A DNA stretch of 25,514 bases, taken from contig DGEO01000015.1 in NCBI GenBank assembly GCA_002385985.1, positions 1 through 25,514 on the forward strand, given 5' to 3'. Positions within the stretch are counted from its first letter, which is position 1. Each line of letters opens with the position of its first letter. Source of the stretch: Anaerolineaceae bacterium UBA3924 (GTDB lineage: Bacteria; Chloroflexota; Anaerolineae; Anaerolineales; Anaerolineaceae). Of the stretch, positions 1 to 6,541 are shown piece after piece. The position numbers and the translations under genes are program-made. Under the pieces are notes generated by a model. The model saw nothing but the letters and a program-made list of their open reading frames with translations. It ran no database searches and had not been told where the DNA came from.

Positions 1-12
1 CCACAGATCCAC

Positions 13-31
13 CCACCCGGGTGGTTTTTTT
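13..31 (+). terminator. Weak terminator-like hairpin at the left edge
   Basis: A short inverted repeat (CCAC, CCGG loop, GTGG) is followed by seven T residues. It could end a plus-strand gene lying outside the window. The stem is only four base pairs, so this is a weak call. Confidence 0.25.
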
Positions 32-91
32 CTCACATCCGTGCCCTATAGGGGGTGTATCCTTACTGTTTTTCTCGACCCGCGCATCAGA

Positions 92-529
92 TCAGTTATC
101 CGGGTGCCTACTGGTGTCTTTGAACTCAAACCCGTGCCTGGCGAACAGGTTCCTGCAAATTTCTATGGCTTCAATGCTATCGGATGGGATTCCCCTGGCC
201 TCAAGTTCAGATCATGCCTCGTTGATCGCTGTCTGCAGTTGTCTGGTGAACCAGGAGGGAAGGCCGGCAAACGGGTCTTCCCGTGTTGGCCGGGCATAGC
301 CGAGAATAACCAAAATTTCCTAATTCCCCGGCTTCTGAGCGATACTGAGAGCATCGTTGTAAGCAATTCTGGATCTGCGGCCATTGAAGTAGTGGTTGAA
401 TCGCGCCCTCGTTATCCCAAGGAACTCGGCAAACTCAGCCTGAGTTTTATACTCTCCCAGCTCATGCAACCACTTTATATAAGCCCGTTCAGAGTAGCGA
501 GCTAATTCTTACTTCAAGGAAGCGGCCAT
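92..529 (-). pseudogene. Decayed XRE-family helix-turn-helix regulator
   Basis: Read on the minus strand from the ATG at 529, one frame gives about 145 codons of protein-like sequence interrupted by three stops: TAA at 509-511, TAG at 320-322 and TGA at 212-214. The frame ends at a TGA at 92-94. The segment after the first stop reads like a lambda-repressor-type HTH: an aromatic-rich start, then KTQAEFAEFLGITRARFNHY followed by a basic stretch. This fits the short regulators with a Q-A-E-F-A-E-F-L-G-I first helix pair. No frameshift is needed, so decay seems to be by point substitution only. An in-frame ATG also exists at 541. Nothing recognisable lies between it and the GGDEF gene at 695. 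Alternatives are a recoded gene (unlikely) or sequencing error (unlikely three times). Confidence 0.6.
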
Positions 530-694
530 GGTGTCCGTCATGCTTGGCAACATTGATACCTGAGACTGGGCGCACCGTATTCAAGAGTCTAATAGCATCA
601 ATATTGCGTATACCCCAACCATAACCGCTAATCCTCATGTGCCTAGCCCAGGTAATACCCCCTTTTCGTTTTATGTCCCGCCCCGCCAGACTTC

Positions 695-1951
695 TCAATC
701 CGCCGGCAGCTGGCTGCCGGTCAGCACATCCTGCAGCGCGTCTTGCTCGGCGCGGCTGAAGGCCTCCGCCAGGTCCTCACCCTTCTCCACGGTCGCCATG
801 CCCAGGCTCAGGTTCAGCAGCTGGCACCGCTCCGCATCTCGCACCCGCTGCAGCACGCGGCGGGCGGCTTCTGCCCCGGTCTTTGGCAGAATCACCGCGA
901 ACTGGTCCCCGCCCAGCCGGGCGACCACGTCCTCCCTGCGGAAGCAGGAGACCAGCAGCCGACCAACCCTGCGCAGCGTCTCCTCATCCCCCGGCCGGAA
1001 GCGCCCCCCTGCTCTGTCAAGCCCGGCATGCGCCACCAGAATCGAGATCGGATACAGGCGGCTGGAGCGCAGGCGCTTCATTTCCGCCTCAAAGTAGGAG
1101 CGGTTGAACAGGCCAGTCAACGCATCCTGCACGCTCAGGCGGCGCAGCTCCTGCTGGATGCGCTTCGCCTCGGTGATGTCCCGCCAGATCACCACCAGCC
1201 CGTCGCCCATCCGGCTGACCCGAATATCGTAGGCCGCCTCGATCGCCTGGGCCATCCCGGGCTGCTCCGGTACCATCCACTCCCGCTCCACCGGCTTGCC
1301 GGTCTCAACCGTGCGGCGGAACGCCTCATACAGGCCGCTGCGGCGGAACTCCGCCGAGCTTTCCAGCAGCAGCGCGCCCGGGGTCAGCCGGCCCCAGAAG
1401 CGGGTTTCCGACCGGCCTTCGCGGTTGAGGTACACAATGCGGAAATCTTCGACAGCCTCGTCCGCGCCGCGCACGGCGGTGAACATGGCCAGCCCGGCGG
1501 GCATCTCTTCGATGCACAGGCGGAAGCGCTCGCCGATCTCGCTCTCAATCTCCTGCTTCTGGCGCTCCTCGCGCCGCTGGCGGTGCTCCTCCAGCGCGCG
1601 CCGTACGGCCGGCCCCAGCCGGGAGGGGTTCTGCCGCAGCACGAAATCATCCACCCCCTGCTTGATCGCCAGGGCGGTCTGCTCCTCGCCGATGGGGTCG
1701 GCGAAGAGGATGAAGGGAATCTCCAGGTTGAGCGACTGGAGCAGCTGGAAGGCCTCCGCGCCGGAGAACTGGGCCAGCTGGTCCCCGGAGATGATCAGAT
1801 CGGGCGGCGGATTAAGGTGCGCCAGAAACTTGCGCGCTGTCTCCACCCGCAGGCTGCTCACCTGAAAGCCCGCGTCGGCGAGCTCGGTTTCGATGCACAG
1901 CGCGTCTTCCACCTGATCGGTTACCAGAAGCACATTGATTGGGCAGCTCAT
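695..1951 (-). CDS. Receiver-PAS-GGDEF protein with degenerate catalytic sites
   Basis: The protein has 418 residues in three parts: a CheY-like receiver (about 4-120), a PAS-like segment (about 140-270) ending in the usual VIWRDITEAKR exit, and a GGDEF domain (about 275-410). The GGDEF signature reads GGDQF (about 347-351). The upstream metal-binding D-x-D region reads AHAGLD, so the usual first Asp is lost. The inhibitory-site motif RxxD (RRED) sits exactly five residues before GGDQF and is intact. The receiver also looks degenerate: SGDQLAQF replaces the SDYxLPxF phospho-Asp region, and Arg stands at the usual Lys. Diguanylate cyclase activity is therefore doubtful, and a c-di-GMP-binding or scaffold role is an inference. 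The ATG at 1951 is preferred because GAGG lies five bases upstream; an in-frame ATG at 1966 lacks good spacing. Confidence 0.85.
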   Translation of the reverse strand: MSCPINVLLVTDQVEDALCIETELADAGFQVSSLRVETARKFLAHLNPPPDLIISGDQLAQFSGAEAFQLLQSLNLEIPFILFADPIGEEQTALAIKQGVDDFVLRQNPSRLGPAVRRALEEHRQRREERQKQEIESEIGERFRLCIEEMPAGLAMFTAVRGADEAVEDFRIVYLNREGRSETRFWGRLTPGALLLESSAEFRRSGLYEAFRRTVETGKPVEREWMVPEQPGMAQAIEAAYDIRVSRMGDGLVVIWRDITEAKRIQQELRRLSVQDALTGLFNRSYFEAEMKRLRSSRLYPISILVAHAGLDRAGGRFRPGDEETLRRVGRLLVSCFRREDVVARLGGDQFAVILPKTGAEAARRVLQRVRDAERCQLLNLSLGMATVEKGEDLAEAFSRAEQDALQDVLTGSQLPAD

Positions 1952-2025
1952 GTCAACCTCTACCATCCTGATGCCTTACCGGTTGACCGGGACCGCCCGC
2001 TTCCATGTGCGCTTCAATAACAGCG

Positions 2026-2065
2026 GCACCCGATCCCTCCATAACTGAGCAGAGGAGTCGGGTGC
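2026..2065. terminator. Imperfect hairpin after the feo operon
   Basis: GCACCCGA (2026-2033) pairs with TCGGGTGC (2058-2065), and four further pairs follow inside after a mismatch. It lies between the end of feoA and the start of the GGDEF gene, where a terminator for the minus-strand feo operon would be expected. There is no T-tract on either side, so the role is uncertain. Confidence 0.35.
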
Positions 2066-2102
2066 AAGAATCAAGCCAGGGGTTGTCAACCCATCTGTGG
2101 TG

Positions 2103-2393
2103 CTAGAGCGGCCGCACCAGCACCTTGCATGCAATTTCGGCTTCAAAAGCCAGCTCGGTGTATTCCACCTGGACGACAGTTTCGGGCGCGTGCTGCAGCA
2201 CGGTCACCTGACGGCCCGGCAGGATGCCGTAGCCCTGCAGCTGGCAGCGCAGGCTGGAATCCAGGTCAGCAAAATCCTCGATCACCACCTGGCTCCCGGG
2301 CTGGATCTGGGCCAGAGTAAACGGCCCATCAACTGTAAACTGCTCGCTGCTCTGTCCCCTTCTGTGCCTATGCCTCCAGGACTGACGTTCCAT
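2103..2393 (-). CDS. feoA: FeoA-family ferrous iron transport accessory protein
   Basis: This 96-residue protein has the FeoA SH3-like fold pattern: PFTLAQIQPGSQVVI, then a central LRCQLQGYGILPGRQVTVL (the typical R-x-x-x-x-G-l-x-P-G turn), then a beta strand ending in ACKVLVRPL. FeoA proteins are small cytosolic partners of FeoB that affect ferrous iron uptake; how they do so is not settled. The first 18 or so residues are a basic extension beyond the usual 75-80 residue family length. The ATG at 2393 is chosen because GGGAGAG stands just upstream and no later ATG fits. The start lies inside the end of the preceding zinc-ribbon gene (26-base overlap), so it is translated from the same operon mRNA, last in the order fur-feoB-ribbon-feoA. 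Confidence 0.85.
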   Translation of the reverse strand: MERQSWRHRHRRGQSSEQFTVDGPFTLAQIQPGSQVVIEDFADLDSSLRCQLQGYGILPGRQVTVLQHAPETVVQVEYTELAFEAEIACKVLVRPL

Positions 2394-2586
2394 CGCTGTT
2401 CTCTCCCATTAATTTCTTGAACCAGCCGGCCAATGTCGAGCGAGCCGGGTTAATGTTGGTGTTGCCGCAGGCCGGGCAGCAGACCATCCTGCAGCCCTTG
2501 TTCAGCGGGCAGGACGGGCAGGCGGCGTTGTTCTCCGGATCGAAGGTGTGCCCGCACAGCGCGCAGGTGACCATTTCCTCGCTCAT
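2368..2586 (-). CDS. Eight-cysteine zinc-ribbon protein of the feo operon
   Basis: This 72-residue cytosolic protein has cysteines at 8, 11, 23, 26, 32, 36, 37 and 40, which suggests two metal sites (CALC, CPSC, CRMVCCPAC). A short amphipathic tail (TLAGWFKKLM) follows. Its start ATG overlaps the feoB stop as ATGA (start at 2586, stop 2583-2585), the classic sign of translational coupling; an in-frame ATG at 2595 is less likely. Small Cys-rich proteins of this look are seen beside feoA/feoB in several bacterial phyla, but I know of no proven function. From context it may bind iron or zinc, or act as a FeoC-like stabiliser or sensor of FeoB. It is not the membrane-anchored FeoB-associated Cys-rich protein, since no transmembrane segment is present. 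Confidence 0.8.
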   Translation of the reverse strand: MSEEMVTCALCGHTFDPENNAACPSCPLNKGCRMVCCPACGNTNINPARSTLAGWFKKLMGENSDGTSVLEA

Positions 2587-4556
2587 GCGCCCCACCCCAG
2601 GAAGGTCAGTACGCGGTACAGCAGCCCGCCGACCAGGAAGGCGAAGGGGAAGATGAAGGCCAGCATGGCCGCGGTGGTTTTCACCCCGCGCTCTTTGATG
2701 ATCATGAATGTCGAGGCGATGCAGGGCACAAACAGGGTGATGGTCACGATGGCCACCAGCACCTGCAAATTGGTCAGCCCGATGGTCTCCTGCATGGCGA
2801 ACAGCCCGGTGGCGGCGAAGTCACGCCGCAGGAAGCCGAGCAGGAAGGCCGAGCTGGCCTCGGCGGGCAGGCCCAGCCAGCCCGTCACCAGCGGCTCGCC
2901 GGCCTGGATCAGCCAGGGCAGCACGTGGATCTTGTCCAGGACGAACAGCAGCAGCGTGCCGATCAGGAACAGCGGCACCGCCTCCTTGACGTACCACTCC
3001 AGGCGGGCCAGCGTCTTCATCACCACGTTCGACAGCACCGGCAGCCGCAGAGGAGGCAGTTCAACCACCAGAGGCGTGCGCTCGCCGGGCAGCAGTTTTG
3101 CCGCCAGCCAGCCGACCAGCAGGAGCACACCGATCATCAGGCCGAACCAGATCAGCGCGGCGGAAGCGGAAATGGCCGAGAGCATGCCCAGCACCACACC
3201 CAGCTGCGCTGAGCAGGGGATGGCCAGCGCCAGCAGGAAAATTACCAGCAGCCGGTCGCGCTTGCTGGTCAGGATGCGGGTGGTCAGGGTGGCCATGGTC
3301 ACGCAGCCCAGGCCCAGCACCATCGGCAGCACGGCTTTGCCGTTCAGCCCCAGCATGCGGAAGATCTTGTTGGTGAGCACCGCCAGGCGAGGCAAATAGC
3401 CCGAGTCTTCCAGAACGCCAAAGGCGATGAAGAAGGTGGTCACGATGGGCAGCAGCAGCGCCACGGCATAGGTCATGCCCATGGTCCACAGGCCGTACTC
3501 GCCGACCAGCATATCCACGAGGAACGGGATGGGAATCAGGCGCTCGATCGCCGCGGTGACCCAGGGATTGACTATCCCGCTGAACAGGTCCTCTTCCAGC
3601 AGGCCGACCAGGGTGCCGGCCCCGAACACGCCCACAAACCAGTACATTCCATACAGCACCAGCGCCAGCACCGGCAAGCCCCAGAGCGGGTGGATGGTGA
3701 TGCGGCTGAGCCTGGCGGCAAAGCCGACGCCCTCCTGCTTCTTCTGGTGCAGCACCTGCTGGCAGACGCGGTCCACCCAGTCGTTGTGCACCTGCTGGAT
3801 GACGATCTCCGGCGACTGGGCCAGGTCGGCCTTCAGCTCGCGGCGGATGCGCTCCAACGCCTGGAAATCTTCGGGGCGGGCCGCTTCGCGCAGCCAGGAG
3901 TCCACCACTTCATCCCCCGACAGCCACAGCAGCCCCAGCCCGCGGCTCGAGGTGGTGCTTTCCGGGAAGAGCGGCTGCATTTTCTCCAGCGCGTCTTCCA
4001 GCTCCGCCGGGTAGCACAGCTCCAGCGCGGCCGGGCGGGCCTGCTCCAGGGCGCGCTCCACGTCGGCCACGCCGGTTCCTCGGGTGGCGATGGTGGGCAC
4101 CACCGTCAGGCCGAGTATCTGGCTCAGCCGCTCCACGTCCACCTGCAGCCCGTGCGCCTGGGCCTCGTCCATCATGTTCAGCGCCAGCACCAGCGGAACG
4201 CCCAGCTCGGCCAGCTGCGCGGTCAGCAGCAGCGTGCGGCGGAAGTTCTTCGCGTCCCCCACCTGCAGCACCGCCCGAAAGGATTCGCGCAGGATCACCC
4301 GCGCGGTCACGGCTTCGTCATCGGTGCGCGGCGGGAAGGCGACGATGCCCGGCGTGTCGACCACCGTGGCATGTCCCAGGCTTTTGGCTGTGCCCTGCGA
4401 AAGCTCCACCGTGGTGCCGGGATAATTGGATACCACCACATAGGTCCCTGTCAGGCGGTGGAAGAAGAGCGACTTGCCCACGTTCGGATTGCCCACAAGG
4501 GCAATCCGCTGGCCGGAGTTCAACGCCACGGCTGGCATGGTATGGCAATTTTGCAT
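2583..4556 (-). CDS. feoB: Ferrous iron transporter FeoB
   Basis: The 657-residue inner-membrane Fe(II) transporter starts with a GTPase domain: G1 GNPNVGKS (22-29), G2 YPGTT (45-49), G3 DTPG (67-70) and G4 NMMD (127-130). A helical GDI-like region follows, then the membrane part from about residue 290. Two Gate segments keep their cysteine pattern: GLGCVTMATLTTR with AIPCSAQLG, and LRRDFAATG with FVPCIASTF. The length is slightly below the E. coli type, but all landmarks are present. The start ATG at 4556 has AGAGG eight bases upstream and lies ten bases after the fur stop. The stop overlaps the next gene by ATGA. Transcription very likely runs from the fur promoter, so Fur controls its own transporter. 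Confidence 0.96.
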   Translation of the reverse strand: MQNCHTMPAVALNSGQRIALVGNPNVGKSLFFHRLTGTYVVVSNYPGTTVELSQGTAKSLGHATVVDTPGIVAFPPRTDDEAVTARVILRESFRAVLQVGDAKNFRRTLLLTAQLAELGVPLVLALNMMDEAQAHGLQVDVERLSQILGLTVVPTIATRGTGVADVERALEQARPAALELCYPAELEDALEKMQPLFPESTTSSRGLGLLWLSGDEVVDSWLREAARPEDFQALERIRRELKADLAQSPEIVIQQVHNDWVDRVCQQVLHQKKQEGVGFAARLSRITIHPLWGLPVLALVLYGMYWFVGVFGAGTLVGLLEEDLFSGIVNPWVTAAIERLIPIPFLVDMLVGEYGLWTMGMTYAVALLLPIVTTFFIAFGVLEDSGYLPRLAVLTNKIFRMLGLNGKAVLPMVLGLGCVTMATLTTRILTSKRDRLLVIFLLALAIPCSAQLGVVLGMLSAISASAALIWFGLMIGVLLLVGWLAAKLLPGERTPLVVELPPLRLPVLSNVVMKTLARLEWYVKEAVPLFLIGTLLLFVLDKIHVLPWLIQAGEPLVTGWLGLPAEASSAFLLGFLRRDFAATGLFAMQETIGLTNLQVLVAIVTITLFVPCIASTFMIIKERGVKTTAAMLAFIFPFAFLVGGLLYRVLTFLGWGA

Positions 4557-4566
4557 GCTGGAACCT

Positions 4567-5007
4567 CTAATCCTTTTTTGATTGGCAGTCGGGGCAAAGC
4601 CCGTAAAACATCAGGGTGGCGCCTTTCACCTGACAGTTGTGGCGCGCTTCGAAACTGGCGACCAGATCATCCACCGCCGGGTCGTTGAACTCGATGATGG
4701 TACCGCATTTTTCGCAGCGGAAGTGAAAATGATCGGTCGCCGAGACGGGATCAAAACGGTCCTGGTGCTTGTTCTGATCGAGGTGATGCGAGCTGATCAG
4801 GTCGAGGCTCTCCAGCCAGCGCAGGGTGCGGTAAACCGTGGAGAGATTGATGCTGGGATCGCTTTTCCGGACCAGGGCGTGTATTTCCTCCGCGGTGGGA
4901 TGGTCCGAAAGCCGCTCGAGTGCCTGCAGGATCAGCCGGCGCTGAGTGGTCATCCGCCCGCCGTCACTCTGGAGGCGCAGGTTGACCTCTTGGACTAAAT
5001 TGGACAT
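4567..5007 (-). CDS. fur: Fur-family ferric uptake regulator
   Basis: The 146-residue repressor has a winged-helix DNA-binding part with recognition helix LSTVYRTLRWLE (about 55-66) and a dimerisation/metal part with HFHFRCEKCG. The structural zinc cysteines are C98, C101, C138 and C141, and H93/H95 belong to the regulatory site. At the position that is Asp104 in PerR it has Glu (E106, CGTIIEF), which favours Fur over the peroxide sensor PerR. It is first in the fur-feoB-ribbon-feoA operon and has the 17-bp palindrome 5023-5039 only 15 bases before its start, so autoregulation by iron is the natural reading. AAGG nine bases before the ATG serves as ribosome site. Confidence 0.92.
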   Translation of the reverse strand: MSNLVQEVNLRLQSDGGRMTTQRRLILQALERLSDHPTAEEIHALVRKSDPSINLSTVYRTLRWLESLDLISSHHLDQNKHQDRFDPVSATDHFHFRCEKCGTIIEFNDPAVDDLVASFEARHNCQVKGATLMFYGLCPDCQSKKD

Positions 5008-5022
5008 GTACCGGGCCTTTTA

Positions 5023-5039
5023 TTGCAAATCGTTTGCAA
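5023..5039. promoter_or_regulatory. Putative Fur operator, 7-3-7 palindrome
   Basis: TTGCAAA-TCG-TTTGCAA is a perfect inverted repeat with a three-base centre, placed just upstream of fur on the minus strand. Its architecture and CGA centre match the operator in front of zur (16507-16523). A TATACT-like -10 on the minus strand (5053-5058) would put the operator just after the transcription start; a TTGAAA-17-TGCAAT promoter overlapping the operator is the alternative. Confidence 0.75.
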
Positions 5040-5082
5040 CAAGATTTCAACCAGTATAAGCCCCGGCGGTCGAGAACAGGCA

Positions 5083-5118
5083 GTGACACCTGTCACCCCC
5101 GGTGCGTGTCAGATGTCA
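5083..5118. promoter_or_regulatory. TGTCA-rich palindromic cluster between fur and the lipoprotein gene
   Basis: GTGACA-CC-TGTCAC (5083-5096) is a perfect palindrome. It is followed by two further TGTCA half-sites seven bases apart (5107-5111 and 5114-5118). Lying in a divergent intergenic region, this looks like a transcription-factor site, but I cannot assign the factor. Confidence 0.4.
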
Positions 5119-5179
5119 CAAAAGCGGATCAACCTGTCCAGTTTTTACTCCTGAACCAGCCCTCTTGAGGCCGCCGCGC

Positions 5180-5208
5180 TGTGCAGCCCTCGCCGCCGGT
5201 GATATAAT
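5180..5208 (+). promoter_or_regulatory. Possible promoter of the thioredoxin-like lipoprotein gene
   Basis: A perfect -10 TATAAT (5203-5208) is preceded at 17 bases by a poor -35 (TGTGCA). The start codon lies 49 bases downstream. The weak -35 may mean activator dependence, perhaps through the TGTCA cluster about 60 bases further upstream (inference). Confidence 0.45.
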
Positions 5209-5257
5209 TCCGGCCAATCTTTACCTCTGTGGTTAAAAATAATAAGGAGAAGCGTCC

Positions 5258-5761
5258 ATGTCCCCCATTCGCACCCTGACTCTTTTGCTGGCCGCCCTGA
5301 GCCTGCTGCTGGCTGCCTGCGGCCCCGCGCAGACCGCCACCCCCGACGCCCCGGAATACACCCTGGGCGAGGTCAGCGTCGCCCAGATCCAGTCCGAGCC
5401 CGGCTGGGAAGACCTGCGCGCGGAGGACTACACCCCCGATCCGTCTCTGGTGGAGGCCATCCGCGCCGGCGCGGAGGATATCCAGGTGATGGTCTTCCTG
5501 GGCTTCTGGTGCCCGGACAGCCAGCGCGAAGTGCCCCGCTGGATCAAACTGGCGGAAGCAGCCGGCCTGCGCGAGGACCAGATCACCTACATCAGCCTGG
5601 ACTACACCAAAACCGACGCCGATGGCCTGACCGAACAGTACGGGATCGAGTACGTGCCCACGTTTGTGATCCTGCGGGACGGGCAGGAGATCGGCCGCAT
5701 CATCGAAAGCCCGGAGGAGACGCTGGAAGCCGACCTGGCCGCCATACTGGCCGCCAGCTAA
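5258..5761 (+). CDS. Secreted thioredoxin-fold lipoprotein with a single active-site cysteine
   Basis: The 167-residue protein begins with a lipoprotein signal peptide whose lipobox LAAC puts the lipidated Cys at 21. A linker of about 45 residues follows, then a thioredoxin fold. The active site reads FWCPDS (C85, S88), so the resolving cysteine of CxxC is replaced by Ser, and the cis-proline loop VPTF is kept (P134). Some thioredoxin-like families normally carry W-C-x-D-S, so this may be a family trait and not damage. A monothiol protein on the outer face of the membrane could bind a thiol partner or reduce mixed disulfides, but the substrate is unknown. AAGGAGA eight bases before the ATG supports the start. 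The gene is monocistronic, with a strong terminator directly after it. Confidence 0.88.
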   Translation: MSPIRTLTLLLAALSLLLAACGPAQTATPDAPEYTLGEVSVAQIQSEPGWEDLRAEDYTPDPSLVEAIRAGAEDIQVMVFLGFWCPDSQREVPRWIKLAEAAGLREDQITYISLDYTKTDADGLTEQYGIEYVPTFVILRDGQEIGRIIESPEETLEADLAAILAAS

Positions 5762-5767
5762 ACATCC

Positions 5768-5800
5768 GGCCCCGGCACTTGGATGCCGGGGCCTTTTCTT
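5768..5800 (+). terminator. Rho-independent terminator of the lipoprotein gene
   Basis: GGCCCCGGCA (5768-5777) pairs perfectly with TGCCGGGGCC (5784-5793) around a six-base loop and is followed by TTTTCTT. It begins seven bases after the stop codon. Confidence 0.93.
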
Positions 5801-5899
5801 CTGTTCACCCGCCGGGTACGGATTGATCCGGCGCAGTCAATTACCCATAGACTCGCTCTGCCAGCCTATGGAGAACTATCATACGATGCTGCTTGCGAT

Positions 5900-6304
5900 T
5901 TAATAGGTGACTTTTCGGGGCAGCTTCTTGGCCTGGTCCACCCAGTCCTTCACCTGATCCAGCGTGGGCGTCCGTCGAACCAGCTTCTTCTCTTCGTTGG
6001 TGGTGATCAGCGCCTTGTAGAGGTTCTCCGGGTTGCGCTGGGCCAGCTCGACCACCGTATCCACCCCGGCGCATTCCAGCAGGTCCGAATATTCCTCGCC
6101 CACCCCGCGGATGCGGAACAGATCGGCATGGTTTACCCATTCCAGGATCAGCTTGTGAGCGATGCCGGTCTTCTCCTCCAGCATCGCGCGGCCGGCCGGG
6201 TCCGCGCCCATCTCGAGCAGTTTTTCGACGCTCGTCACGCCGGCAGCTTTCAGCTTCTCAGCGTAAGCAGGGCCAATTCCTTCGATGTCCAGCAGGTTCG
6301 TCAT
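5900..6304 (-). CDS. DUF4332-type helix-hairpin-helix protein
   Basis: The 134-residue soluble protein carries two helix-hairpin-helix-like units: IEGIGPAYAEKLKAAGV near the N-terminus and IRGVGEEYSDLLECAGVDTV in the middle. Each is followed by a short helical stretch (SVEKLLEMG; VVELAQRNPENL). This two-unit pattern is that of DUF4332, whose role is unknown; HhH units often bind nucleic acid backbones. The upstream frame stays open to 6412, but the start at 6304 is preferred because GGAGG lies six bases before it and the extension is not protein-like. A TATAAT stands about 55 bases upstream on the minus strand (6357-6362) without a clear -35. The gene is divergent from the histidine kinase and convergent with the lipoprotein gene. 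Confidence 0.82.
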   Translation of the reverse strand: MTNLLDIEGIGPAYAEKLKAAGVTSVEKLLEMGADPAGRAMLEEKTGIAHKLILEWVNHADLFRIRGVGEEYSDLLECAGVDTVVELAQRNPENLYKALITTNEEKKLVRRTPTLDQVKDWVDQAKKLPRKVTY

Positions 6305-6447
6305 GTGGTCCTCCATAGGTGTGTTGATCGAGATTCTGAAGAATAGAGACAACTTCATTATAGAGACTATCTGCAACAGCGGGTCGCGAATACCGGGGAA
6401 ACTTATTTTCATGACCCGTATCCAGAATTCCCACCTGCCTGTCCAAT

Positions 6448-6477
6448 TTGCCCCGATATGAGGTATGTTGATAAAAT
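6448..6477 (+). promoter_or_regulatory. Possible promoter of the histidine kinase operon
   Basis: TTGCCC (6448-6453) and TAAAAT (6472-6477) are separated by 18 bases, 64 bases before the kinase start. No good Shine-Dalgarno sequence is visible before the ATG at 6542. Confidence 0.4.
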
Positions 6478-6541
6478 AAGCCAGGTAAGGCCATGTTTAC
6501 GGTGACTGCCGTTTCCCCCACCTTACCCGTAGTAATACGAT

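Noticed and set aside
41..505. 154-codon plus-strand frame at the left end
   Set aside because: No ribosome site and no family-like motifs, while the opposite strand reads as an HTH protein interrupted by stops.
743..2020. 425-codon plus-strand reading frame
   Set aside because: Antisense shadow of the receiver-PAS-GGDEF gene; Gln/His/Arg-rich composition without motifs, caused by high GC3.
2080..2092. GGGTTG-T-CAACCC palindrome containing a minus-strand TTGACA
   Set aside because: No usable -10 at 16-18 bases, so I could not support it as a promoter of the GGDEF gene.
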